This document shows, piece by piece, positions 33,001-45,169 of a stretch of DNA of 64,000 bases; positions within the stretch are counted from its first letter, which is position 1, and each line of letters opens with the position of its first letter. Under the pieces are notes generated by a model. The model did no database searches. It was not told the DNA's origin and was given only the letters and a program-made list of their open reading frames with translations. Location of the stretch: the NCBI GenBank assembly GCA_933207985.1, contig OW240915.1, forward strand, positions 271,398,926 through 271,462,925. The letters are read 5' to 3'. The translations under genes and the position numbers were made by a program. The stretch comes from Pelobates cultripes (lineage: Eukaryota; Chordata; Amphibia; Anura; Pelobatidae).

Positions 33001-33747
33001 TGAACACTAATATCTTAAATTAGGAGGGCAGGAGTGCAGGGATATATTAGACAATGCCATTTATGGGATTAATAGAGACAAGGAGAGAGCGTGAGTGATT
33101 GCGCCTGTCTACAGGTATGCGGTGAGCCAGGCTACAGAGGTCAGCAGTGGAGTGTGATAATTCAGTCTATCCCTCTCATGTAGTGCGTGCTGCCCTGGTA
33201 AGAAAAGCGACACAAGTCCCTTTGGTTATCCCCCCCCACCAGCCCCACACATTAAACATCAACCTGATACAAAGCTGCTGGAATAATCCCAAAAAAGCCT
33301 GGAGGTCTACGATAGGTGATCTAGTCTGCCTCTAACAAACTGCCAACACACCCTGAATCAGCACAAAGCAGCACTGACACACAACACAAATGCGTGCACA
33401 AGCTACACCAGCAGAACAGTGAATCAAAGTGACCTCGAATCACTTGTCACTCCCACTATTACAGACAATCCACATTAGTTTCAGTATGAAGGTATGAACT
33501 GCATGAATCATGCTCATGTTAACCCTTTGCCAATGACCTATTTTTACAGATAAAACAATGGCACTGCCTCTCTTTTCAGAAGACGAAACACCTAAGATAC
33601 TGAGTGACACTAGATGCAGTTAATCGATGCAAGTCTCCTCAAGTTGTCCATAGCTTAGCTAAGTGTTAAGGGAGTTGTAGTCCTCAGCAGATGTTTGACA
33701 TGATACTGCTTAAAGCCACGCTGAGAATAAAACAGCAAAGCACTGCA
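33001..33747. other. No recognisable feature
   Basis: No supported gene or terminal repeat. It may contain further L1 3-prime-UTR remnants but I cannot demonstrate it. Confidence 0.45.
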
Positions 33748-33895
33748 TCATTATTATTATTTATAAAGCGCCAACAGATACTGCAGCGCTGTACAATGGG
33801 TGGACTAACAGAGAAGTACTTGTAATCAGATGAGTTGGACTCACAGGAAGACGTAGATTGCTAGAATCGTTTGTAGAAAAGTAGGTTGCTAGAAT
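33748..33895 (-). mobile_element. L2-like LINE 3-prime tail fragment
   Basis: ATTATTATTATTTATAAAGC followed by GCCAACAGATACTGCAGCGC and TGTACAATGGGTGGACTAAC is the tail of the L2-like LINE family. Confidence 0.9.
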
Positions 33896-34688
33896 CATTT
33901 TTTTTTTTTTTTTTTTATTACAACGCACACCGCCTCTCTTTTATTTTTAAAGCTCCAACATAGACTTAATGCTGCACAATGGGAATTTATTGCACAGCAT
34001 GATTTTAGCCGTAGTGTAACATTTAGACTCAATAAAAATAATGTGTAGAGTGACTTAGATATGTGGTCCATTCATTATTATTTTTAAATTTTATTATATT
34101 TTTAAATACTACAATGTGCTTGCGGTTTTCGCAATGCAGCGGTTAATTAGAAAGGACCCATTGCATTCCTTTCTCCTAATATCTTATTCTTGTTTAGCTA
34201 TCCATGCTTGTACTATATAACCCTGAACAAGGCCAGCTCAAGGCTTTCTGGAAGTGGAAAGTTAAATTTTGACACCCCTTAACCCAGGCCAATTAATAAT
34301 CAAATATAAACATGCAGAGTAGAACATGTGCTTAGGCATCCGAGCAAACAAGCGGCTCACACGTCCCAGAATGGCTTTAGTTAGAGACCTCACCATGGCA
34401 TAGAAATAAATAATGGTAGAAATAAAGACTATGGCATAACTTAATGATAGAAATATAGTTTACCAGCAGGAAGTTTTATTCAGTGTTGGACCTAGCAGAT
34501 GTGGATGGACAGGAGGAGACACAAAGAGAAGGGGGGAGAAAACAGAGGGAAACAGACAAAAAAGAGAATGGGTGAGGGGCACCCAGGGGGACTGGGAGGG
34601 AGAGAGGGGGAATGGAGGGAGGCACACAGAAGACAAGGTCTTACAAATAGAGTCACAGGGAGAGAAGGAGATGGTTGAAGAGAGTTTC
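33896..34688. other. No recognisable gene
   Basis: A poly-T run at 33898-33916 is followed by AT-rich DNA; 34500-34670 is purine-rich (GAGGGAG, GGGGGAGAAAACAGAGGG). Confidence 0.5.
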
Positions 34689-34838
34689 AGGGTTATTTAC
34701 TAAAGTAAGAATTCAAAGTGAATTTCTAACTTAGTGGCAATGTAGCCGAACTTGAAAAATTCAGCCATGCTTCCAGCTCAGCTGCTTTGGCCTAAAATTA
34801 AAAATTCACTTTGAATTCCCACTTTAGTAAATAACCCT
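34689..34838. mobile_element. Small palindromic MITE, AGGGTTATTTACTAAAGT ends
   Basis: The left end AGGGTTATTTACTAAAGT is inverted at the right, ACTTTAGTAAATAACCCT. The next bases also pair (GAATTCAAAGTGAATTT with AAATTCACTTTGAATTC). At 150 bp it is an almost complete foldback. The flanks do not reveal a clear target-site duplication, so the superfamily is left open. Confidence 0.88.
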
Positions 34839-35083
34839 CCCACACCAGCTGGAGTGAGGTAAGATGGTCAACCCGCAACGCGATCGTGTCACTAGCTCCG
34901 CACAGAAAGGGGTCAGACCTGCCATGGAAGGGGGAGGGTCTGCCAAAGATAATGGCAGGTCAGCCTGGTGAGAACACACCAGGCTGTCTGCTCATCACTC
35001 AGGCCGGCCTACTGAGCGCAGGTTGCACAACTTGCCAGAAGTAAATAGACTATGCTTCTTCAAGCCACAGATTTGTAGCGCCT

Positions 35084-35602
35084 ATCACACACACACTGAC
35101 AGACATGCAGATACACAACACACACTGACAGACATACAGAAACACAACACACACTGACAGACATACAGATACACACACACTGACAGACATACAGAAACAC
35201 AACACACACTGTCAGACATACAGATACACAACACACACACACTGACAGACATACAGATACACAACACAACACACACTGACATACACACACTGACAGACAT
35301 ACAGATACACACAACACACACTGACAAACCTACAGATACACAACACACACTGACAGACATACAGAAACACAACACACACTGACAGACACACAGGTCAAAA
35401 CATACACTTTTATAGCCACCCTCCAGTTTCCTACCTTTTGGGTGCTGGTGTATGACATACATAAAGATACACACACACAAACACTGACAGACATAGAAAC
35501 ACAAACTGACATACATACAGACACACACACACACTGACAGACATACAGGTAAAAATATACACTTTTATAGCCACCCTACCAGTTTCCTATCTTTTGGGTG
35601 CT
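35084..35602. repeat. CA-rich array with an internal tandem duplication
   Basis: Units of the type ACACACTGACAGACATACAG run from 35084 to about 35395 and again from 35466 to 35545. The intervening unique piece, from ATACACTTTTATAGCCACCC to CTTTTGGGTGCTGG, occurs twice (35402-35447 and 35557-35602), so array plus spacer were duplicated together. Open frames on either strand are artefacts. Confidence 0.93.
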
Positions 35603-36974
35603 GGAGGTAGGCTTCCCTTGTGTCCAGTCTGCAGGCTGAGGGTGTTGGGAGTTAGGGGCTGGCCTTGCAGCCTACACCCCATCCTCTTTTTCCTTCTCCT
35701 CTCTGCTCCCTCCGTGCAGTTCAAGTTTCTCCTGGCCTGGTCCCCTCCTCACTACCTCCTCCCTCTTCTGCCCGGCTCCAGTCTCTGAGAGGAAGTGACT
35801 TGCGGCACTCACTTCCTCCCATGTGGCCAATAAGCAATGGTCCCGATCGCGCTGTTAAAGCGCAGCAGTGCCCAAGCAGGCCCCTGCTGACACATGACCA
35901 CCGCGTGGTCCTAAGTGCATGGGCCAACCGAAGGGTCTCCTAACTATGCGGGCCCTGGTACTATGCAGTGGCTGCACTGGCGGTAGTTCCTTGCAGGCTG
36001 CCTGAAATTCTTTGGTGGGCCACAAGTGGCCGACGAGCCGTATGCTGTGTAGGCCTTGCATACAGGGAGCATTGTTTCAGTGCTCCATGCAGGTTCCTAG
36101 TGACTTGAATGTAGTGCAAGCGTGTCTTATGATGCATTTGTGTTATGATTGTTGGGGACAGTTCCCTGGTGTCCCAAAAAGTGAACTAAGGCGGGAAAAC
36201 ACCTGAAAATCAGAACTATCCCGCCAAAATTTGGAAGGATGGAAAGTATGCAGTTAGAGGGTAAGAGGAAAAGAAGGAGGGGGGGGGGAGGAAACACACA
36301 GCAGGAAGGAGGGGAGACACAGAGGTAAAGCTAAATAAATATGGCCAGTTAATGAAGGCTATAAAACTGTAATTGCCATGCTAGAGAAACCTCCCACATT
36401 AAATGGGGCTCTGTCATGTCAAATGTAATGGAAGATCCAGGGTAATTCCTTGTTTAGTAAAGACCAGACTTAATACATGTTCATCAGAGCAAGATAATGT
36501 AATTCTAATTGTACAAAGAACAAGATTACAGTAAAACATAAAAATGAAAAGATAAAGACGTTCTTTTAAACAATAAACGTTTTTAGAAATAGGTAACGGT
36601 CTACAATAAATTGAATTTTGTACCTGTAATCCCTTCCTCAGTGCAACGCAGCCTCTCGTCCATTTCTCGGAGGAACTTAAAAAAGTTAGTCTTCCTATGT
36701 AATATAACTGAAGAATTGTTTCCTAAAATAAGTTTCAAATTGAGGGATGAGTCGCCAAACAAATACCTTGAACATTATTTGCACCTCTGTCAAAAGAAGT
36801 TATATAGACCCACAGCCATCCCTATCATCTTTTTTTTTTTTTTATCCATACAGCAATCCCATTCTATAATCCACTCAATAACCTGATTAAACTTGGCCAA
36901 TGTGGGTTTTTACTGATAACTGAATTATTCTGTACCTTCACAATCTTAATATTAGCATAATTTCAGTTTTATTA
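35603..36974. other. Unassigned; first half GC-rich
   Basis: 35603-36080 is GC-rich and resembles the interior of the hAT-like elements (a gap after a CA array, GCTCCCTCCGTGCAG, GAGAGGAAGTGACTTGCGGC mirrored by GCACTCACTTCCTCCC). I cannot place both termini. 36080-36974 is ordinary AT-rich DNA with a G-run near 36277-36289. Confidence 0.4.
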
Positions 36975-37375
36975 CTAAAAGGGATACTTCACTGCCGAAA
37001 TGGGCAAAAAAGTAGAAATCATACGTCTTTAGTAGATATACCCCAATTAATACATACGTGCATTTTTCACACATGTATTCATTGGAGGAAGATCTTAAAA
37101 GATCATGCAAAAGTTGCAGTCCTTATGAACTGAAGTCATTGCAAGACCTCCCTTTTTTTCCCAGGAGAGACCAACAGTCTAAAAATCTGAGAAGGAGGTA
37201 TGCAGGGGGGGAGGAAAACCTCCCTGGCTGGTAGATTGACAGCCAGGGGGAGGGGGTGTTTCATTAATTAATTATAAAAGTGCTAATTTCTCATTAAATT
37301 AGGCACTTGTATAAACTGACATTACAATGGGATACTCTTCACAGGCGAGCTGAAGTACAGGGAGTGATCCTTTAA
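36975..37375. mobile_element. T2-like MITE
   Basis: The left end CTAAAAGGGATACTTCACTG and the right end GGGAGTGATCCTTTAA are an inverted pair; TTAA is intact on the right and mutated on the left. Confidence 0.65.
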
Positions 37376-37944
37376 GCGTTTGGTGTATAGAGAGTTATGT
37401 GCAGTAAATAAACAGTATAACAAGATTGAATTTTGACAGTCAGCAAATTGCGAAGATTCTCAGGGCCTTGCCAGTATGATTACAGTTTTGATTATGTTGC
37501 ATACATTTAATTATACGGTCTACAATGCCCTAAGAAGGGACTAATGGCATTAGAGGATAAGGATTTCGAAATGCCCACGTGATCAGCAACAGATGTGACT
37601 GTTGCACTAATTAGTTCTAGTGCAAATTGACCGGCTTTAGTGCAATGGTCAAGGCTCACAATTTCCACTAACGTAATCTGCCAAGGCTGTTGTCCACATT
37701 AATATTGATGTTGCTAATTTGCTGCAATTTTCATCAACTGCAATTTTCACTCACGGTTATCCTTATCCAGTGGGACAATTCCTTTATGGGATTCCATCAT
37801 TAAATACAGCAATGTAGTGAAGATAAGCTGTGCATTTTTCCAGGAAGGAGAATTTGTTCAAATCATATATTTTGGAACCAACATGTGGCAACCAAGTTTT
37901 ACCCTGGTTGCTAAGATAACAAATGACACTCATTTATAGACCAC
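37376..37944. other. No recognisable feature
   Basis: Ordinary AT-rich DNA. The right end passes into the CR1-like LINE; the exact border is uncertain. Confidence 0.5.
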
Positions 37945-38751
37945 AAATAAAGATCGGGCCCTGCCAAATCTTCAAAATCCTCATATAGAGAAATTTAACT
38001 TAAGACCCGTGCCTCTTAGTGTTCTTAATAAACATCTTAATTTTTTTTTTTTCAAATTTACATTTTTTTATTGATTTTCTTGGGGTACAGAATGAAGAAG
38101 AGGGGAAGTGGGGGGTAAAGTGCACTTCTTGCTCGTAACAGTATCGGTAATAATAGTATTCACAACTTGCATAATAAGGACATTATATTTATGACCTTTA
38201 GGCGATTGGCAGTAACTTGGTTTCCAGCATATCATTCTAATTGCTTAAGCTAAGCCTTGGCAAGAAGGGGTGGGTCGCTCAACTGCTATTGTCACCCGGT
38301 CCCCTGGGTAGCTCCGTCAAGATAGTTCGCTGTCTTGTATATCTACTCGGGGTTTACAAGCTACTTCGTTTCTGTCATTATGCAAGGCTTGTGTCTGTGC
38401 AAAACTATGTACATGTGGGTGGGCGCCTCGGCAAGGTACTGGTGTATAAGAGACTTGTGTATTAGGTGGTATTTAGTAGAAAAAAGGCATCTTGGTTTCG
38501 CTAGTGGAGTGGACTATCCCTGGGTTGGGCTTAGCCACCTTCACGGTCTTTTCGGAAACCCTATATTGGGGTCAATGGCCGCCATCAACACTTCCGAGGT
38601 AGGACCTGTGCAGGTGTTCAGGCAGGGTGTGCAGGAAGTTGCCTTGGTTCTTGGGTATGCGTTGGGGTGTTCCCAGAGGTATTGTATGTATACCATTTAT
38701 GAAGCCTGGTTCGTACTCCACCAGGACTCCCTTTGTCCCCCCCAATTTCTC

Positions 38752-41700
38752 CTATCCCTCCAGGTCTGTGGTGTCATCAGTCCTATAGGTGTTTAGTCTG
38801 GCAATACATCTTTGGATCCCTTGGTGGGCGTGTGAGCTAGTCCTAGCCATATTTTCATAGTCTAAGTTAGTGGTGAGTTGTTGGAGGAGGGCCTGCTTGG
38901 AGGGAACATATGTGGATTTCCACACTCTGGCCATGAGCGTGAGTGCTGCAATAAGCGCGTGGTATATTAGGGTAGCGTCATCTTTGGGGAAGTCATTAAG
39001 ATCTAAAAACAGCAATGCTAACGTGGGGCTGAGCTTCATATGTGTGTCTAATAGCTCTGAAAGTGTGTTCTCGACCATCGCCCAAAAGGGGTGAATACAT
39101 GGACATGTCCACCATATGTGGTACATAGTGCCAGGTTCTGCGTGGCATCTCCAGCATTTGTTTGATGTCCCTGGGTATATGTGTGCGAGTCTTGATGGCA
39201 CCATGTACCACCTGTAGTAAAGTTTTCTCATAACCTCTAGATGGGATGCACATAGTGTTCTGCCTTTACGAGCTTGGAACGCCGTACGCCAGCGTGTTGG
39301 GGTTATGTCCGTTTTGAGGTCAGTTTGCCATAGTGTCCGGTATTTTTGTGAGTCCCTGTGGTCTGTTTGGTTTAGTAGTTTGTAAATGCTGGAAAGCGTT
39401 TTTTGGGGGGTATGCTCTGCCGTGCATGCTCGTTCACCTTCTTTAGAACTAGATAGCATCTATTTAAGTTGGAGGTAGGAGAAAAGCACTCTGGGGGGCA
39501 AGTTATACGTGGTTTGCAGGTCTGGGAATGCTCGTAGTTTACCGTTAAGGAATAGATGATGTATGTGAGTGCATCCTTGTCCTGTCCATGAGTGGTAATT
39601 AAAGAAGGGGTTTAGTACTTGGATACTCCTCAGAGGAGCGGCCTGCGACCACCGGTCGCCGCCACACAAGAGAAGTCTTGCCCCGTCCCACACCCGCACC
39701 AGCGTTCTCGTGGTGGGGAGCATGTTTACTCTTTCTGGCTGTAGGGTCTTTGGGACCCAAAGGAGGTAGTTTGGATTTGGTACTTGTGCCCAGTATGATT
39801 CTATAGCTATCCACTGTGGAGGATCCCTGTGAACTAGTGCGCCCACCCCTGAGGAAAGTAACGCCACCTGGTAGTAAAGCTTGAGGTTTGGCAGGCTAAG
39901 GCCACCTTCCTCCACTGGGCTATGAAGGATTCTAGTGGCAACCTTCGCCCTCTTGCCTTCCCATATAAATTGCATCAAAAGTTTCTGTGTAGTGTTGATA
40001 TAAGATTGTGGGATGTGAATTTGAAGGGTACGGAACAGGTATTGAAGCTTTGGAAAAAGGAGCATCTTTACTGCTGCCATCCAGCCACGATATATATTTC
40101 CCCTCCCATGAGGCTTCTATGTCCTTGCGTAGCCTAATATAATTAAGGTGGAACAGATTGTCTGGATTCTGGGTGATCTGAAGTCCTAGGAAGGACACAA
40201 AGTCCAACCTCCAGTCTAACTGGAATGTTTGCTGTATTTTAGCTAGGAGTGCAGGGGGGACAACTATGCCCAATTAGTGATGTCCCGAACGGTTCGCCAC
40301 GGACTCATCATTGAGTAAACTTTAACCCTGTACCTCACAGTCAGCAGACACATTCCAGCCAATCAGCAGCAGACCCTCCCTCCCATACCCTCCCACGTCC
40401 TGGACAACTCACTAAGAATGCAGCTTCAAAATGGATGCTGTCCAGGAGGTGGGAACTTTACGAGTGTTCTCTGATCCTTGTCTGCCCGCCACAAATCCCA
40501 CTTGGTCCGAGTGTATAAGATGGGGCAAAACCCTCCCCAACCTCAGAGCAAACAGTTTGGCAAAAAGTTTTGCGTCCGTGTTCAGGAGTGAGATTGGTCA
40601 GAAATTTCGTGGCTGGGTCGGGGGCTTGCCCGGCTTAGGTAGTGTAACTATATGAGCCATGAGTGAGTCTTTATGTAGGGCTTGTCCAGCTACCGCTTCG
40701 TTAAAAATCTGTGTGAGCTGGGGTGCTAGGATGTTACAGTAGGTTTTATAGTAAGAGTTATTGAATCCGTCTGGGCCAGGGGATTTCCCCTTTTTCAAGG
40801 TTTTTATCACCGAGAGGACTTCCTCTTCAGAGACAGGCGCTGTCAGGTCTGTTTGTTGTTGTGTCGTTAGTGTGGGGAGTTTTGTGGACTGTAGGTAAGC
40901 GTCTATAGTCTCCTGGGAAGGTTGGTGTGTTAGTGTGTCGTGCCTGAGGTTGTAAAGCGTTGTATAGTAGCGTGAAAATTCGTTGCTAATATCTTTGGGT
41001 ATCATAATTTTCTTCCCTTCTTTCGAAAGTATAAATGCTAACTTTTGCTTGCTCTGTTTAGTTTTTAGGTGGGATGCCAGTAGCCTATTGGCTTTGTTAC
41101 CCTGAGTGTACTGTGTCAATTTCAGTCTCCTGAGGGCAAAGCCGGACTGTTCCAGAGCTTGGCAGTGTATGAGGTGTGTGATATGGGCTATTTTCTTTTT
41201 GAGATCGTCTGATGGGGTTCTCTGGTTCTGCATGTTTAGCTGGTACAAGTCCGTTTGCCAGGTCAATAGGGATTCCCTGGCTCTTTTTAAATAAGTCACC
41301 CTTCTTATCAGCACCCCTCTAGCTACCGCCTTGTGCGCCGCCCATATAGTAGTTGCAGCCATGTTTGGTGTGCAGTTGTCCTGAAAGTAGTTTGTAAGTG
41401 TGGTTTGGAGTTCTTGGGTAAACTTGGGATCAGTTAGTAGGGTTGTGTTAAGCCTCCACGGGCTTCTGTGGCGAAAGTCATATTGGTCCTTGAGTACCAA
41501 TGTAACTGGCGCGTGGTCTGACCACTTGATGTCCCCCACCTCACACCTCGAGAGTTGCGAGAGGGCGGAGCCATGTAGGTAAAAACTGTCTATACAGGAG
41601 TAGGAGTTATGTACGGAGGAATAGTGTGTGTAGGAACGGTCTTGTGTGTAGGTTATTTGCCATGCATCATAGTAATGTTGTGAGTGTAATAGTTTCTGTA

Positions 41701-42110
41701 GTTGTTGGCAGCCTCGCTTGAGGGTATGGTAGCTTTTGCTAAAAGGTGATAGTGTAGTGTCGAGCTTAGGGTCCAAGATGTAATTAAAATCTCCACTAAT
41801 TATCGTAGTCCCTTTCTGAATTTTAGTCAGCTTGCTAAATACGGGGTGTAAGAAATTGGTCAAGCTGGTCATTCTCCTGAGATTGGTGGCTAAACGCCAA
41901 GTTCTTACTGATTAGGATAGACGTCCCTTTGGATTTAGTCGCAGTCGTGGAGTGAAACTGGTGGGGGTACTCCGCTAACAGGGTTGGGACAAAGTCGCCT
42001 GTCCTATAATGCGTCTCTTGGAGGCATACTAAGTGTGCAAGCTCCCTACGCAGTAGATGTCTTTTAGCAGGTGTGTTTAAGCCTCTGACATTATACGTGC
42101 ATATCTTCAC
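38752..42110 (-). pseudogene. L1 ORF2 (endonuclease/reverse transcriptase), disrupted
   Basis: ORF2 normally nicks target DNA and copies the L1 RNA into it. The apurinic-type endonuclease begins MKICTYNVRGLN with LQETHY. After a frameshift near 41850 it continues with ISGDFNYILD and DIKWSDHAPV, the expected catalytic phrases. Reverse transcriptase begins with LKKGKSPGPDGFNNSYYKTY. At about 40450 the coding sequence breaks off, and the palm segment that should hold the YADD box is absent, replaced by 40274-40450. The C-terminal domain resumes near 40273 (LDFVSFLGLQITQNPDNLF), then MAAVKMLLFPKLQYLFRTLQ. After an in-frame stop at 39460-39462 it shows the cysteine-rich CWRCHAEPGTMYHIWWTC motif typical of L1 tails. 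Inactive. Confidence 0.93.
40274..40450. other. Foreign fragment replacing the L1 polymerase core
   Basis: This piece is not L1 coding sequence. It begins next to AGTGATGTCCCGAACGGTTC, which looks like the terminus of another dispersed repeat, and contains CATTCCAGCCAATCAGCAGC. L1 sequence from the palm domain is missing at the same place, so insertion and deletion happened together, or the L1 was recombined. Confidence 0.6.
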
Positions 42111-43191
42111 GGTGGTTTATACACGCATAATGCTGGAGTGAATGTAGTGTATAATGTTAATGTGTCAGTTGGGGGGCTCACACTTCCCAGCTTTGTCAAG
42201 CAGGGTGTCCTTCCCCGAGTATTCTGTCTCTTTCGTCTCTTGTTTGGTCGGTTGCACCGGAATGAGATTAAGAAGCGGCTTCGGCTACCCACCTGGGCAG
42301 GGGTTAGGGGAGAAAACAGGGTTAGAACAAACAACAGTTCAACATTTATGTACATTCGTGCCTTGGCGTGCGGCTGGCACTGGAGTCTAGTGCTGTGGGG
42401 GTAGGAGCACGTGGCTCCTTCCTGGATCATGATTGGTCCAACATGACCGAGTACAATAGTGCGCTCATGGGCCCAGTAACTAGGGCTCGGAGGGGCTAAT
42501 TGTATATATTAAAGGAGAATTAAAGAAATAATATATATATACTTTTTGTCTCTAATACAAAGTCCAACAGAATTTTGCAGTTCCATTTTCATATCTCCAC
42601 CTGGTCTGTTAGGGTGTAGTAGTGATGCCCTATCCCGTGTTCCCCTCATTGAGCCGTCGGGTGGTGTACACTTCTCTATTTGTTGGCCAGTTCAAGGGGA
42701 GCTAGTGTCTGCAGACTCCGTGTGGCCAGTAATATGCTAAAATATGCCGCAGTATGTGCAGTGGTGGGGTTCTCTCTTTACCCTCCAGTGGCACCCCTCC
42801 AATATTGGTAGTCCAGGTTGGAGGGTGGGCTAAACTTTTCCGGGACCCGCGGGGCTGCATGAGTTGGCAATAATAGGGCTTGAATTAGTAGAGCCTCCAG
42901 CTAATTGTCCCCTTTCCCATTCCAATGCTACCTCCCTCCACCCCTGCAGGGTAGTACCTTCATTACTGCATGCCAGTCCATGACTGACTAGGTATAATTG
43001 GCACCGTAAGCTCTGTAAGCATATATGGTAGTCGGTTGGGTATGAGTATTAAAATTGCCTCTCCTGCTGCTGTGTTTTAGTGCCCTCTGCGTTGGGATTT
43101 CGACCATCCGGGCGTGATCCTTGCGGTGTCTGGTGAGGCTCTCGGCTGCTCCAGGATCGTGTAGCCCCAGCTGCGGAGAAGATCCAGACCT

Positions 43192-43470
43192 TCAGCTGGC
43201 GTGCAAATTGTCGATGTTTTGTTGTTCCTGTGCACCAGCACAGTTCAGTGCTGCTTGGAGGTTGGGAGGCAGCTTAGCTGACGTGTCATCCAGCATTTGT
43301 TGTAGCAATGATTTTGTAAGAGCTGATTCAGCTTCCATTGTGGTCGCCCATTTCGCCGCCATCTTGGCCTGCATCAGCAAGTGCCAAGTTTTTCCCCATG
43401 GTCGGTCTTGAGCAAAGAAATTAGTTTTTTCTTGCTTTTCTGTGTTCCTCTTTCCCTTAGCCTGGGACAT
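43192..43470 (-). pseudogene. L1 ORF1 N-terminal fragment
   Basis: ORF1 of L1 elements encodes an RNA-binding chaperone needed for retrotransposition. Starting at the methionine of MSQAKGKRNTEKQEKTNFFA, the frame reads 92 codons. It includes KMAAKWATTMEAESALTKSL, which looks helical and may lead into the expected coiled coil, then stops. The downstream 42430-43190 region shows no continuing long frame, so the RNA-recognition part of ORF1 is lost to frameshifts and deletion. Assignment depends on position upstream of ORF2 in the same orientation. Confidence 0.6.
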
Positions 43471-43594
43471 GGTCGGTTTGGGCTCAGGTCTGTGGCAATT
43501 ACTCGGTTGATTGGTCCCGTTAGGACGGAGCAGCAACTACATGCAACTGCTTCAAGTTGCGTCCATGACACGCCCCCCCAAACATCTTAATTTA

Positions 43595-45075
43595 AAAATG
43601 AAAAACCAATGTGGACAAGATCAAATCCCAACAATGTTGCTGAAGCTCAGTGTGCCAGAAATTGCTAAACCTGTCACTAACCTTATCAATGAGTCCCTAG
43701 TGTCAGGATACATACCCAAACTTTGGAAGACTGCAAAAGTAGTACCTATCCATAAAAGTGGTGACAATACTTTGGTATCTAACTATCGCCCGATATCATT
43801 GCTCTCAGTATTGTCAAAAATCTTGGAAAAATGCGTCCACACGCAACTATGTGAATATTATCAACAATCAAATGATCTAACCACTGCTGAATCAGGCTTT
43901 TGTCCAGATCACTCAACTTTAACTGCCCTCCTAAACATTTGCAATGACATTCAAATTGGCATGGAACAAGGAGACTTAACTGGAGCTATTTTCCTTGATT
44001 TTACCATGGCCTTTGACACAGTAGACCATGGCATTCTTTTGCAAAAACTTAACTCAGGCATTGGTGATCGTCCGTTAACCTGGTTTCGATCATATGTTTC
44101 AGACCGATTGCAATATGTGCAATATGTGGCCTCCTTCTTCCAGTCACGTGTGGTGTTCCCCAAGGCTCCATGTTTTTCATATTATTTATAAATGATCTGC
44201 CTAAAGTCTGCAAATCCTCAACTATACGCATGTATGCAAACGACACTGTAATCTACACTAGTAAACCCAATCTAACGCAGTTTGAGGCTGTGCTCCAAAA
44301 CTAATTCACAGAGAGCGGTTAACAGACTCGTCCTAAACACTGACAACACAATTACAATGATCTTTGGAACTGTAGCTAAATTACGTAAACTACAATGTAT
44401 CAGAACAAATTCAAATAGCAGTCAGCAGTCTGTTCTTTCAAATATCTAGGTATGTTGCTAGACCCCAATCTATCCTTTGGCCTTCACATTGAAAAAAATC
44501 TCTTCAAAACTTTACCCAAAACTAGGTCCCCTGTACAGAAACAAATCCTGCCTAAGCCCTACAGTAAGGAAACAGATAGTGCAACAAATGCCAATGCCGG
44601 TCATTGATTATGGGTATGTCGTGTGTGCACCTGCATCGCAAGCCCACCTTAATAAACTTAATACGTTATACAATTTGTTCTGCCCTTTTTTACTAGAATG
44701 CAATTACTTTACCACCATTGTGACATGTTAAAAGAGCTAAACTGGCTGTCGCTGGAATCCCGACGCACTCTTCATGTTTCCAGCCTTGTGCATAAGAGCA
44801 TTTCTGGTATGCTCCCACCCTACCTGAGTAGAATGCTCTTCCCAGCTGTTCCCACCTCCTATAACCTCTGATCCAGTACTAGCACGATAGATAGCATACT
44901 GCAATACAAAAATAAAGTGTCTCTATCCTCCTTTTCCCAGAGAGCACCGCAATTATGGAATAACCTCAGGGACACAGTCAAATCTTCATTCAATCTAAAA
45001 TATTTTAAGAGATCGATGGCACCTCAGCACAGAATGCACCGGTCATGGTTGAATATATTTATCACCTGTGATGTG
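43595..45075 (+). pseudogene. CR1-like LINE reverse transcriptase, broken
   Basis: The reverse transcriptase reads [60 protein letters not shown] and GAIFLDFTMAFDTVDHGILL, the last holding the first catalytic aspartate. The catalytic YADD box appears as YAND at about 44231-44242, a damaged active site. Frame is lost near 44160 and again around 44300, then KISSKLYPKLGPLYRNKSCL and the C-terminal FSQRAPQLWNNLRDTVKSSF are readable in other frames. The N-terminal endonuclease is not visible upstream of 37945. CR1/jockey-like affinity is judged from motifs only. Confidence 0.88.
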
Positions 45076-45082
45076 TTAAATT

Positions 45083-45127
45083 TATATATGTGTGTATGTA
45101 TGTATATATATACATATATATATATAT

Positions 45128-45166
<39 letters not shown>
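45083..45166. repeat. TA-rich microsatellite in LINE 3-prime UTR
   Basis: TATATATGTGTGTATGTATG passing into a long (TA)n run. The Tc1-like element inserted at its right edge. The sister LINE has an equivalent (TA)n(CA)n at 55048-55075. Confidence 0.93.

Positions 45167-45169
<3 letters not shown>

Larger units (their letters stand above)
38044..43579 (-). mobile_element. L1 retrotransposon, near full length but broken
   Basis: It is flanked by the 14-bp duplication AAACATCTTAATTT (38030-38043 and 43580-43593). On the minus strand it starts GGGGGGCGTGTCATGG at 43579, carries ORF1 then ORF2, and ends in a poly-A tail that appears as poly-T at 38044. Length is 5.5 kb, close to a full L1, but the middle of ORF2 is replaced by unrelated DNA (40274-40450) and several frameshifts are present. 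Confidence 0.93.

Noticed and set aside
35060..35534. Cys/Val/Ser-rich frames
   Set aside because: Translations of the CA array.
36611..36886. 91-codon plus-strand frame
   Set aside because: The end is a poly-T translated as Phe and there is no motif or splice-site support.
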